This document shows, piece by piece, positions 46,793-58,290 of a stretch of 64,000 nt of DNA. The notes beneath the pieces were generated by a model. It was not told the DNA's origin, did no database searches, and saw only the letters and a list, made by a program, of their open reading frames with translations. The translations under genes and the position numbers were made by a program. This DNA comes from Calliopum simillimum. Taxonomy: Eukaryota > Arthropoda > Insecta > Diptera > Lauxaniidae. The stretch lies in assembly GCA_951812925.1 (NCBI GenBank), contig OX638368.1, positions 115,839,309-115,903,308 on the forward strand. Direction: 5' to 3'. Positions within the stretch are counted from its first letter, which is position 1. Each line of letters begins with the position of its first letter.

Positions 46793-48753
46793 GGGTGCGA
46801 TCAGAGAGAACGCTATTAGCAAAGTTATGCTCAAGGCAAAGTGTAGCGAAGATCAAGTTGCGTAAAGCGATCAGAGTGGGCGCTTGAAGAAAAGCGTAAG
46901 GCAACGCTTGGAATATATCTTTCTCTTTTGCACTCATTGCACAGAGATGAATTTGTTTTTTTAATTTTCTTTATATTGTTTTGTACTAGAAAAACAAAAA
47001 AATGAAAGCAAAGGGAAGACGGCGATCAATTTCTGTTGTTGTTGCATTCATTGCTGCTTGTTTTGTTTGTTTTTTCTTTATTTCGCATTTTTTTTTTTTG
47101 TGTTTCCAGTCGAACTAAAACAAGAAAATGAGGGAATAGATAAAATTACTTTTATTCCTTTGCATCTCTCTCAATGTTTTTTCACACTTGTTTCCGTTTC
47201 TCTTTTGCGTTCAAGCAAAGGATCACAGATTCTGTGATTCACAAAACCAATCATTGGTTTTTTTTTTTAACTTACTCAATTGGTTTTGCATTTGAAAATA
47301 AAATGAAAGCAAAACAACAAAAAAAAAAAAAAAAACAAGAAGCAATGAATGCAACAACACCAAATAAGGAAAATAAGTAAAAGAGGCAAAGCAGCGATCA
47401 ATATTTGCTTCAACTTTCTTTGCTATGATCCTTTACAAAGAATTTTGCATTGCAATACCAAAAAAAAAAACAAGAAAATGTTTACCGTTATAGCTTATAG
47501 TAGCGCGAAGTGGCGCTTGGAGAAAAAATATGATTGCGAGTTGCTGGTCGCTGCAACGCAAAATTCTTTGAATGAAGTAAATGATCGTCACTTTGCTTTC
47601 AATTTTCTTCTACTTTTGCTTACTTTTCTTTGTTTTCTTTATACTTTCTGAGGAAATTACATTTTGACATACAAATTTGTACCAAATTATTATACACACC
47701 TACATAAATAAAAAAAAATTGGATTTGTGACATTTTGATATTAAATGCATACTGTAGATTTTAAATAAGTAATAAATCGGTTCAAATTTGTTTGTAAAAA
47801 TGTAATTTGCTCAGAAAGTATAAACAAAACAAAGAAAAGTAAACGAAAGAAGAAGAAAATTGAAAGCAAAGTGACGATCATTTAAACATTTTCTTTTTGT
47901 ATTTCAATGCAACATTAAAGCCAACAACAACAAAAAGTACTATGTTCTGCCGTATTCATTTAAAATAAAGGAATATGAGTAAAAAATAACAAGAAGTTAT
48001 GCGAACCTTTTTCGATGCGATCGTTGAGCAACGGGAATTCTAAATTTGTAATTTATTTGTTGTTGTCAATGCTTCCGCCAAATCTTAAAATTTTATTTTT
48101 TAATTTTTCAAATGTCCTTTGCAATGAGTGCAAAGGAGAAAAGAAAATAAGAATGAAAAAACACAATTAAGTAAAAAAGCAAGCAGAGACCAGCAAGTCA
48201 AGCGCCGCTTCACGAAACTATAAGCTATAACGGTAAACATTTCCTTTTTTTTATTTCAATGATCCCAGAAAGTCAAATCAAAACAAAATACGTTTTGCTT
48301 TCATTTGTGCAAAACAAAAGTAAATGAAAAAAAAAAAAAAAAAAAATAGTTGGTTATGTGTTCCTTTGCAATGAGTGCAAAAGAGAAGCAAGTGCGAAAA
48401 AACAGTGAGAGAGATGCAAGGAATACAAGCAATTAAAAAAAAAAATCAAAACACAAAGCCGCTTCACGATTTTCTTTGAATTTTTATGTTTGTTTTCTGC
48501 TATTGACCTCTGTTTTATCTATTCTTTCATTTTCCTGCTCAGATTCCACTGGAAATATGCAAAGAAATGCAAAACAAAACATTTGCAGCGCAACAAAACA
48601 CTTCCAAAGCGGCTTTACGCTACAGTTGTAGCATCGCCACGCTTTCACTATGATCGCGCTGCCATTTTTTCATACAAATCGTTCTACACTGTTTTCAAGG
48701 TCAAGCGTTGCCTTGAGCGCAACTTTGCTAATAGCGGCTACTCTGATCGCACA
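46793..48753. mobile_element. Two-kilobase palindromic (foldback) element
   Basis: Outer 'gtgcgatcagag...cgctattagcaaagttatgctcaaggcaa' pairs with 'ttgccttgagcgcaactttgctaatagcggctactctgatcgca'. Further nested pairs: 'gtttaccgttatagcttatag' (47478) with 'ctataagctataacggtaaac' (48219), and 'atgatcgtcactttgctttc' (47580) with 'gaaagcaaagtgacgatcat' (47862). The centre is at about 47684-47778. A possible 4-bp duplication CTTA flanks it (46789-46792 and 48754-48757). No coding sequence. Confidence 0.85.
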
Positions 48754-50080
48754 CTTATGCATAATTCGTTCTACAGAGAGTACACTGACAAACAGGTTGT
48801 TTTGTATTCTAGAAATTCTTAATTTGGTTTCATGTTGTATTTCGTCGTATGCTGTGATTTCTTGTTCTTTGTCTACTGCTGCCACATCTTCTGCATCTTT
48901 TGCTTTGTCTTCATCGTCATCATCATCAGCATCAGCTTCATCATCTACTGCTTAGTTTTCTGCTTTGTTCCATTTTAAAAGAGGCAACTAATGCCCGATT
49001 AGCAGCTGACATTGTAACGTTTTTATTTATATTCAATCGAGTCATTATGGCATTAAATCACCATCACATTATTATTTTTTCTACTGCGTTTTGTTTTTTT
49101 CTTTTTTTTTTTTGTCGACTCTGGAATGATGGTACATTCTCTGTACAAATTTTTATTATTCCAAACTTTTTATGCAATTTATAGGTTTTGTTTTTATAGA
49201 TTTTTTTAAGAGCTGCTTTAAAATTTAAGTGAGTGTTTTGGTAATATCGTAAATTTGCCAATTAAAGTTTATTTTGAAAACCCTCTATCTCAATATTTTT
49301 TCAAAAATGCTAGACCTGGAGAAGTAACTACCGTCTTTCTGGTGTGATGGATTATCTGGGAACTCAACAACTTTTTAAACACAGAAAACATTTCCGTTTT
49401 TTATGAGCAACTTGGATGGATGGAGTTTGTAAGCTGCGAAAATTAAGTAATAGAATAGAAGAGATATGATGGATAGATAATTCATTATAACTCTGGAAGC
49501 ATATAAAAATCTTGACAACAATAAATGTCTAAATGGTGATTAAGTGCAAATACCTAAATATCTTGAGGATCGAACCCTTGGAGAAAAACATTCTTGTCCG
49601 ATTTTTTATTTAAAAATAGGAAGTTCTGAGAATATTAGTGTTTCTGGAAGTTATGAAAAATTTAAAGAAAGCCTTAAATTCAAAATGAGATCATCAGTCT
49701 GCTATAAAACTTAGAGTGTGAAAAACCATGCAGTTAAAATTTTCATTATAATAAGACCTTCTCAAGACATATGGAGCTTAATTTATCAATTGAATAAATT
49801 TTTCAGAAATTTGTAAAAGGACAACTGTAAGGCTTACAGCTTATAGATGCAATATTGTGAATCTTTTTATTCCATGATTTTAGGCATTTTTTTAATACAT
49901 ATTTCATAGACATTGACTAAAAGAAAACTTCCCAATTCAGGGTCCAAAAAAATCTAATTAGCTTTTCTGATGCTTAACTCACTATTAATTTTGCTTTTGA
50001 TGTTTTAAAATTTTTTGGCCTCTGAATTGGAAAATTTTCTTTTAGTCAATGTCAATGAATTATATTGAAAACAAAAAGTT
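48754..50080. other. Noncoding, no gene seen
   Basis: 48890-48955 has a CATCATCATCAG-type microsatellite. 49180-50080 is AT-rich. The phrase 'agacattgactaaaagaaaacttcccaattcagg' (49909-49940) is the inverse of 'gaattggaaaattttcttttagtcaatgtc' (50024-50053), a small inverted repeat of about 145 bases end to end. Confidence 0.5.
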
Positions 50081-50089
50081 ATGAGCAAA

Positions 50090-50374
50090 AGTACTCTTGG
50101 AGACCAAAACGATAATATAATTCCAAGACCACGTCACGTTGGTCATCAAGACAAGGAAAGCTTTTATAGTTTATAAGTTTGTCACGCCTCCTCCAAGCAT
50201 AAAAATATATCACAACTAGAATGCTTTGAAAAAATAAGTTTTTAAAATTTTGAATGCTCATCAATCTTTAGAAATTTTTTCCACACCAAGACCAAGACTC
50301 ATCTCAAAACGTTGAGTCAATATCCAAGATGAAGACTGCTACCGGCTTGTTATTGGTTTACTCATCACTAAAAA
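50090..50374. repeat. Truncated copy of the 'TTACTCATCACT'-end repeat family
   Basis: Shares 'gtttgtcacg.cct..tccaagcataaaa', 'tttgaat.ctcatcaatctttag' and a terminal 'tggtttactcatcact' with the next copy (50413-51030). The left end is missing or diverged. Confidence 0.65.
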
Positions 50375-50412
50375 CTAAACATTTCCATTATTGGCTGCCC
50401 ATAAAAGTCGCT

Positions 50413-51030
50413 ACTAGTGATGAGCGAATTTGTATTGTCCTGAGTCTTGATCTTGGTTATTTTTCGAGACAAAGACCAAGTTCAAGACGCTGATATAATT
50501 TTATAGCAGTATTTCACTCTGACCATCAATACCTAGACTGCTTTTCGATTTTGGCCATTTATAGATAATAGGTGTGTCACGTCCTTTCCAAGCATAAAAC
50601 CGTCTCTCAATTCGGAATCTGGAACCTTAAAAATCCAACACACACCAAAAAATTAAAGTTTACTTTGATTTACTTTTGATTCCCTTTAGTACTGATTTAA
50701 AACTTGTTTGATATTTAATTCTGATTTTTTTCCAAAAAAGTTTGAAATTTATTCCAGAAAAGTATGAAATTTATTCCAAAATAATTTTAAACTTATACTT
50801 TATTTGGCATTGTTCTATATAAATACTTTTCATAAAATTAAACTAAAATTTTTACTGTGCAGCTTTACAAAAATAAAGGTTTCGAAGTTTTGAATACCCA
50901 AAAATCTTTAGTAATTTTTTTAAGACAATGCCCAAGACTAAGGCCAAACCCTAGATCAAGACCAAAACCAGAACTCAATGTCCAAAAACAAGACCAAGAG
51001 TGCTTTGGTTTTGGCTTACTCATCACTATT
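50413..51030. mobile_element. Inverted-terminal element with TAGTGATGAG ends, interrupted by an insertion
   Basis: Ends 'tagtgatgagcgaa' (50413) and 'ttactcatcacta' (about 51029). Comparison with the 50090-50374 copy shows an additional AT-rich block at about 50640-50865. That block has weak inverted ends ('cacaccaaaaaatt' / 'aatttttactgtgc') and is probably a separate MITE related to the one at 62603-62854. No exact duplication found. Confidence 0.65.
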
Positions 51031-51440
51031 TCTTACACTCCTCTCCTCTCCGCGAGGGTAGTTTGATGCAAAAACTCAAACAAAAGTCAAGGTTGACGCT
51101 TTAATTAGACTCACATCCGGTGTGTGTTGTACGAGATATACGGACGGCTTCTTAGCTTTCATAAGAAATGCCGAAATCTTAAAGTCTCCTTCAAACTAAA
51201 AATAGCCAGAAAGGGCTCCCACAAATATCTGAGATTCAGTCAGAAGAAGAAGAAAAGTTAAAAAGATTTTTATCTATTCGGCAATCTAGAGAATCAACAA
51301 AATATGCACCTACACTTTAGGGAATTGCAATGTATAGCCCGATGACGCTCAAAACTTGTATGATAATTATGGTAAGTGACCACTCGGTGAATATTTGTTG
51401 TTGTTGTAGCAACTCCAACTCCAACTCTGTAAATGTAAAA
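51031..51440. other. Noncoding, no gene seen
   Basis: Mixed composition, ending in 'ttgttgttgttgtagcaactccaactccaac' at about 51395. In fly genomes such text often marks the start of a short retroelement. Confidence 0.3.
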
Positions 51441-51444
51441 ACAA

Positions 51445-51720
51445 AATTACTCCTTTCGCTTACTAGTGATTGGGGGATAAAGAAGTTGAAAACAAGTCGA
51501 GCTTAGTCCGGGAGGCCCAGCTACCTCAACTGGGCGCGACCATAGGTCACTCGTAGAGAGCTTGGTGGGACGGGAAGGATAGTAGGGAACTGTCATGCGG
51601 ACTACTACTGCATGATGGGCACCGACCCGCGGTGATCTCAATGATCCGGACTCTGTAGCTCATCAAGATAAGCAAGTAGCTCGAGCGAAATTGAGTGAGT
51701 ATGCACCTTGCCTCCCACGA
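51445..51720. other. GC-rich anomalous segment, probable retroelement fragment
   Basis: About 50-55% GC in an approximately 32% GC context: 'gggaggcccagctacctcaactgggcgcgacc', 'gggcaccgacccgcggtg'. The minus strand is open for 64 codons but matches no family I recognise. It is preceded by the TTGTTGTTGTTGTAGCAAC phrase. An unknown repeat or retroelement end is the best guess. Confidence 0.35.
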
Positions 51721-54671
51721 TAGTGATTTTTTCGTACTCTTGAATATTTGTCATACTCTTTACTGTAATCAAGAAGGAAAAGCGACTTTGCACATGCACC
51801 GCAAAAGCACTCCGACTCCAGACAAGACTTCAAGCTTACTCTAATATGAGTTATTCAATCATGCATCCAAAAACGGGAATTAAACTTGGTTTATTCGCAA
51901 GGAGGTTTTTTTTTGACTCAAGAGAAGCCATCGTACCAGATATAATCAAAAACACGTCAGTGATAGCACTTCGAGGTTGTCAATATCTTCCCTGGAGGTG
52001 TGAATAAAACCATTTAATAAAATTTATCAAAATAAGGATCTTTTAAAAATGTTAAATGCATTGAAAATTGTAATTGTTTTTTCCCAAAAACCATTTGACT
52101 GATAGGTGTTTAACAAATAACACCAATAAAATAAATAGAAATAATAATAGTGGGATAATTGATTTTTATATATTATGACTTTTATCAAAAAGTCATCTTT
52201 TGAAAGTTATGCAATCGTTAGCAGAAAAGTCAATGAATTTAATATTTCAATTAATGTTGGCTTAGTGTAAGCATTTTGAAAATTCTTTCAGATACTATAC
52301 AAAGTTTCTAAATAAAATAAATAACACTTTCCATCTTATCTATCTATGAATATAGTTTTATGTAAAAATTTACAGTTGCCTTTAAAAGATATCCAAAGCA
52401 TTGCCATTAAAATTTCAAAAGAAAAAAACAAAAGAGAATAATATTTTATAAAACTTTTGAATTATTGCATTTATTTTGCCATAAAGGAAAATATCTGTTT
52501 TTGAAGTCCAATTAAGTCGTTGAAATTTATATGCGTTTCAAGTGATATAAGAAAATCTTTTTTTAAAATCGCCGCCATTATTCAGTCTAATGTTGTAAAA
52601 AAATAAAAAAAAAATCATCGTATGTACCATGTAATTAACAACAATTTATATTTTATTTTAACACGAACACTATGCGTTATTGTGTATATATATTGGTATA
52701 TATTATGTGCTTGTGTGTGTGCACAGTACGCCTGCCTATGTCTATGTGTGTTGCGCCTAATGACGCAATTTGATGTTTAATTTCCATTTAATTACTTGCA
52801 TGAAAAGCACAGATTTATGATCAAATGTTTTGAACGTAATTAATTTTTATACGTTTTCATTAAAACTAAAAAATACAAAAATGTAAAACAATTAAATTAA
52901 AAATTAATTTTTTTTTAATAACATTTATATACATATTTGTACTTTTTATTGAGTTGGCTTTATTACAAAAATTTAATATCCATATTTAAATATCTTTTCT
53001 TATAAAAAAACTTACAACTTAATATAAAAATTTTGCATAATATTAATTTAATAAAAAAAAACTCTGGTTTTAGTATTAAAGGTGGTTAAAGATCATATAC
53101 AAAATTTTGTGAAAAGAAGTTATCTTTAACGAACTTACACTATGAAACATAAGAATAGATCAAGAAGCTCCAAGTACTTTAAGCCGAAAGGCAATATTTT
53201 TTTTTTTTTAAAGAATATATTTTGAGATCATACTTATAAAAACTAAAGAAATTTATACAATGTCTTTAACGGTATTCAAGGATTTCGGATTAAGCAATTT
53301 TTGCCTCTCTAATAAAGTTATACCAAAGATTGTTAATTGTCTCATCTAAGTATATGGGTTAAATAGTTTCAGAGATATGACATTTTTTTAAGGGCGTGGT
53401 AACGCCTGTTCTTCCTCTGGACAGTATTTGTGCCGAAACTCTTAATATATCTACAAAATCTCATAAGTGTGCATTAAATATTTTCAGCGATATGATATGA
53501 TTTTTTTGGAAACACGAAAAGAACGAATACAAGAAGGGACCCTTGGGTGAAAAAAAAACATTTTTCAACTAAAATGTCATAAAAAGTCAAGAAACGTGTT
53601 TGTTTTTAAATTTTTGGTTCCGACATCCCTTGGGTAAAAAAAATTTTTTCCACTAAAATGGTGTTAAAAGTCATGAAACGCGTAAAAAATTTTTGGTGCC
53701 GGCATCCTAGGGACTCTTTGGTGAAAAAAATCTAAAATCTAATGATACAGAAACACGCGCCGTACTCAAAAACATTATTAAACATATTATACATATATCA
53801 TGTATGTTTTCTATAGAATAAAATGTTTAAGTTCCTTAACAAAAAAGCACTGAAAAAAATGATTACAAAGTTAAAAAAATATCGTTAAAATTGGAGTTAG
53901 CCCGACAAAATTCGTATTTTGCTGCAAAATAGTTCGAAGTGAAATTTTCTCACCAGAATACTCTTTATTTATGCATGAAAGATAAAGTGTAAAAAAATCA
54001 TAGTGAAATCTTCTACGCATAAAAAGTTATTCATGGTCAAAGGTCGAAAAAATCACACTAACGGTTACTTTTTCAGAAAAATAGGTCTAAACAATTTTGT
54101 AGTCCTTAAAATTTTCTATAGAAAAGACCTGAGAGTGGTTTTCGTACGACTTACAGTTTAGGAGATATTGTTATTAAAAATGTGTCAAAGCTTGGTAATG
54201 CATACATGCGGTATATAAGTGTGCATAGCCACATGTTGATTTTTAATGTGCCATAACTTATAAACGATGAGTTGCACGAAAAAAAGAAAACCATCAGGTT
54301 ATAGGGAATTGTATCCCAATAAAATTTTTTGACAAATTTGTAGCCCCTTATACGATAATTGATTACCTAACGCATTACTTGAATGTTAAAACATTTTTTA
54401 ATATTACATGTAATGCAATAAATAATGAAATACTTTTTCAATTACATGTAATGCAATGGGTAATGTGAGGACATACATTTCGAAAGTTTTATACTTAAGA
54501 TTTTTTGATTTTTAAGTCATTTTGACGTTAAAATTTGTTATTTCAAAAGAAAAAAATAGTGAAGAGATAATATTTCAGATAATGTTTCCACTTATGAACT
54601 TTTGGCCCAAAAAAAAAACCCAAAATATATCTATAACGTCCTACTACATTGATTTAGTACTTATATAACGC
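51721..54671. other. Noncoding; homeodomain-core-rich host-like stretch 52560-52910; repeats after 53550
   Basis: 52560-52910 looks unique and contains ccgccattattcag, CATTTAATTACTTGCATG, gtaattaatttttat and ATTTATGATCAAA. This is a dense set of TAAT/TTTAT cores, with an ATTTGCAT-like POU word near 52794. 53560-53700 repeats the 'aaaagtcatgaaacgcg' family of 22310 and 22432. 53930-54170 is a diverged relative of the 265-bp unit at 32.6-33.1 kb. No gene. Confidence 0.4.
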
Positions 54672-54995
54672 AAAAGTAACCCAGAAAGTAATCGATACAA
54701 ATAATTTTTTCGATTACTTGATCGATTACATGTAAGCGAGTGTTTTATTAAGGTAATCGATTACGCCCAATGAAATGCGTATGCTAAAATAATGCCTTTG
54801 TAACCCAGAAAGTAATCGATACAAATAATTTTTTCGATTACTTGATCGATTACATGTAAGCGAGTGTTTTATTAAGGTAATCGATTACGCCCAATGACAT
54901 GCATGTGTTAAAATAATTCCTTATGTAACCCAGAAAGTAATCGATGCAAAGAATTTTTTAGATTACTCGACCGATTACATGTAAACGAAGATTTT
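54672..54995. repeat. Three tandem ~124-bp units (AAGTAATCGATACAAATAAT)
   Basis: 'taacccagaaagtaatcgat' starts at about 54677, 54801 and 54926. The first two units are nearly identical; the third is diverged and short. Each contains several 'atcgattac' words in both orientations. The block is preceded by 'attacatgtaatgcaat' repeats (54410-54465). Confidence 0.88.
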
Positions 54996-56619
54996 ACTGG
55001 GTATGCTCTATAAATGATAAGCAATGTATGTACACATACAATTTACCGTTTAGGAGTAATTCAATAAAAACAGAGTTTTTTAACGTTTTCCTTAATTTTT
55101 ATGGTTTTCATCGTTATTTAAATTCTCAGGACAGCGCCGTGCTGATTTTGGAATAGTTTGTTATGTGTTCATAGATTTATGGTTCTCGATTCAAACACAG
55201 AGCAATAAACTTTATATTAAATCAAATATATGTTCACTGTTGGCAGGAAGTAATGAAAGGATACACAAAAATGTCAGGAAAATCTGAAAGCGAGACTGTT
55301 TCCAGGATTGATCATAGATGAAAAAAAAAAAAATTTGATTTGAAATCCTAGTTGCTGTTTTTCTCTAGATTTTATTCCTTCCCAAATAGTTTATATAGCA
55401 CAATATGAATTTTATATAAAATGGTTTAAACTACTTTCATATGAACTTCTATATAAAATTTATACAAAAATAGTATAAAAGATTTTTAAATGGTGATAAT
55501 ATTAAATTTTAACCAAAATAGAGTAATTTGTATTGATACTTTATTTGTATAAATTTTATAGGAACAAGTATAAACGGTTTGTATACCACGTTGTAGCAAA
55601 GATTTTATACAAATTTGGTGTGAATTTGTATTCATTCCAATTTGTTCGCTATGTAGAAATATATTAAAAAGACATCACCCAAATAATCGCTGTTAGAAGA
55701 AATATATGATCGATGACTCTAGCTAGGAAGATTCATTAAAGCCGTATGCTCTGAGAGAAGTAAAGAACACAAGAAAGCAATTTAAAAACATTATAGGACC
55801 TGTGACCATCTTCAATCAAATTTTATGTTAGCCAGTATTACCAATCGCCTGAATTATAAGATTTTCTCAAACTATGCAACTTTATTAAGGCAAAAGAATT
55901 TAGAAGAAAAAAAAAAAAAACTTTTTAATTATGATAATGGTGCATATTTCAAGAGTTAGCCTCATGTTGGGACAAAAATTTAATGAAAATACAATAAAAA
56001 AAAAGTTGTATATCTGTTCACTTTCTTGGCTCATAAAAAAAAACTTTTTTGAATTCCAGCAGTCCGGTTGACTAATTTGATTTGTTGTCATCGCTGCCCT
56101 GTATTAAACTTGTTTTTAGACATAAGTAGAAGCTAAAAATAAAATTGATTTTTAATTAAGTCATCTATTGATGATAATTTATAAGCAACAACAAATTGTA
56201 AAGGTTTCTTTTTCTCAAGATAGTGACTCATTGTTTACTTTGAAGTTTATGAAATAATCTTTCATTATTGTAATAAACTTGTTTTTTTTTTCAGAAATAA
56301 CGCTAATTTTTTTGATAATTTTTCTAACTTTACTATATCGTTGACTTTGCTAAATATGTTTTCCGAAACATTTTGGACTTAGATGAATTCCAGTGCTTAA
56401 CACTCAGAAAATGATTTGTTTGAATGAAACATATATATTTTTAATATAGAAAAATCAAGTAAATATTTATTTGAGTCACACATATCCAGTTTATCTATTA
56501 TCTAATGGAATGATGGGCATGTTTAGTAGCGGTGATGGAGGTCAAACCTTAAATCCAAAAGTATGGGTTCCAGGACAAATGCTCTAAATTTTATTACAAT
56601 TTAATACAAACAAGAATCA
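54996..56619. other. Noncoding, AT-rich
   Basis: 55380-55620 is full of 'tttatataaaat', 'aatttatacaaaaatag' and 'ggtttaaac' phrases, similar in style to 62600-62860. No gene seen. Confidence 0.4.
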
Positions 56620-57022
56620 TCCATTGGTCAAAATTCGACCACAAATTTAAAAAATAATTTTTGTACTTTCCGAACAGTTTTAGTACTTTTTTTGCTATTT
56701 GGTACTAAATAGAAAAGCTCACTTATCATTCCTGGTACAATGACAAATGTGAAACGTAAGCAAAACACAAACACGAACAGTGCTATGCTCTTTGTGCTTT
56801 ATCCTTTTTCCAGTTCTGTGTCGCGTATTTTGTTGTTCTTAATATTGAAAATTTTGTATTTAATTTTGGCAGGCTTAAGGGCAACATATTAAAATAATTT
56901 TAACTTTGTGCACATTTACACACAAATATCTTTCTAATGATGTATAATACAAAGTCGTACTTCATTTCTAACATAGTGAAAAAAGGAGGACAAGTTTTTG
57001 TCGTGCGTATTAATATATAGAT
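56620..57022. repeat. Copy B of the dispersed ~400-bp element
   Basis: Homologous along its length to 16046-16445, same orientation, ending at the identical phrase 'gcgtattaatatatagatt'. Confidence 0.8.
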
Positions 57023-57714
57023 TCATGTTAAAAACTAAAACATAACAAAAGCCATTCTGTATGAAACTCCGATTGCACTAAAAATCATAAAAAATGCATT
57101 GAATAGCAACAGCAAAAGAGTAACAACAGCAGCAACAACAGCATGTTGCAAGCAATTTTTCAAATTTTTTCCGACTTCATCAGTGTTATGTTTTTTAACA
57201 GAAACTGCAATTAAAAATATTTTTATTTAGTGTGTTATTGTTTTTTTTTTTTACTAAAAAAGAATAAACACTACACACAAATATAATCAAAAAGAACAAA
57301 TACAACAACAGCAGCTCCACTCTGATTTCAGTCAAGCGCAACATGAGTCCAACATCAAACAACATTCAAAATAAAAGACTACAAGATCTAAGGGACGTTG
57401 CAGAAGTTGAAGCTGAAAATTGAAATCAATGCTGGACACGGAGTGGGAACAACAGAGTTCGATGTCGATGGCGATGGCGACGACGACGACATTTTTCAAT
57501 TAAACAAATAAATTAACAACAAGCGGCAAATGCAACAAAAATATAAAAAAACAAATAAAAACAGGAACATGGAACAAGTTTACACTGAGGAAAATATTTG
57601 TAGTGGATTAATTAAAATAAAAGGTTAACGAAATGGACAAGTCACTAAAAGAGGAAAAAGCTAGCAAGCGTGTAATCTTTGGCCTGGCCAAACATTTAAC
57701 ACCCTACACTGCAG
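57023..57714. other. Host-like CAA/GAC-rich stretch, no gene proved
   Basis: Contains CAACAGCAGC microsatellites (57105-57140, 57300-57315), 'gatgtcgatggcgatggcgacgacgacgac' (57460-57490) and few repeats. A 26-codon frame from ATG 57343 ends at 57423 and is too short to call. Could be an enhancer or a noncoding exon. Confidence 0.3.
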
Positions 57715-57724
57715 TATTTTGAAC

Positions 57725-58290
57725 ATTTTTCTGGTATGGGAGGTGCCACGCCCTCTTGTCCGTGTTCACCCAATTTCTTCTCAGAGTTCTCATTTATAGT
57801 TCTTAGAGTCTGAGTGAAATTTGGTTGGCTTTTCTCAAAAAACGTTGTCATTATAGCGTTTTGAAAATTTTGCTGGTATGTGAGGTGCCACGCCTTTTGT
57901 CCGACTTCACCCAGTTTTTGTTGAGAGCTTACATTTATAGTTCTTAGCGTTAGAGTTAAATTTAGTTCGATTATCTCAAAAAATGCTTTCAGTGTAGCGT
58001 TTTGAAACTTTTGCTTATATGGGAGGTGCCACGCCCGCTTGTCTAAATTCGCTCAATTTCTTCTCAGAGCTTGCTCTCAAAGTTCGTAGTATTTATGTGT
58101 ATTTTGGTTGCATTGTCGTGAAAAATACTGCTAAAGTTGCATTTTGAATGTATTTTTTGTATGGGCGGTAGGCGTGTCCATTGACGGATTTCGCTATTTT
58201 TCAATCCCACTTTGACGACGTAGGCAGTGAACCAAATTTCATTGAATTATCTTGCTCAGTTTCCCAGAAAATGTATTTCAATGGGTATAT
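57725..58290. repeat. Four tandem ~142-bp units (GGGAGGTGCCACGCC)
   Basis: The core 'gtatgggaggtgccacgcc' occurs at about 57734, 57876 and 58017, and as 'gtatgggcggtaggcgtgtcc' at 58160. Units share 'ttc.cccaattt.ttctcagag', 'atttatagttcttag' and 'gttttgaa.attttgct.gtatg'. The units are diverged (an old array). A similar GGGAGGTGCCACGCCC sequence is a common dispersed motif in fly genomes. Confidence 0.88.

Noticed and set aside
57343..57423. 26-codon ATG frame (small peptide candidate)
   Set aside because: Too short and without conservation or transcription evidence.
57725..58290. Regularly spaced repeats that could suggest a CRISPR array
   Set aside because: Whole 142-bp units are homologous, there are no unique spacers, and the genome is eukaryotic.
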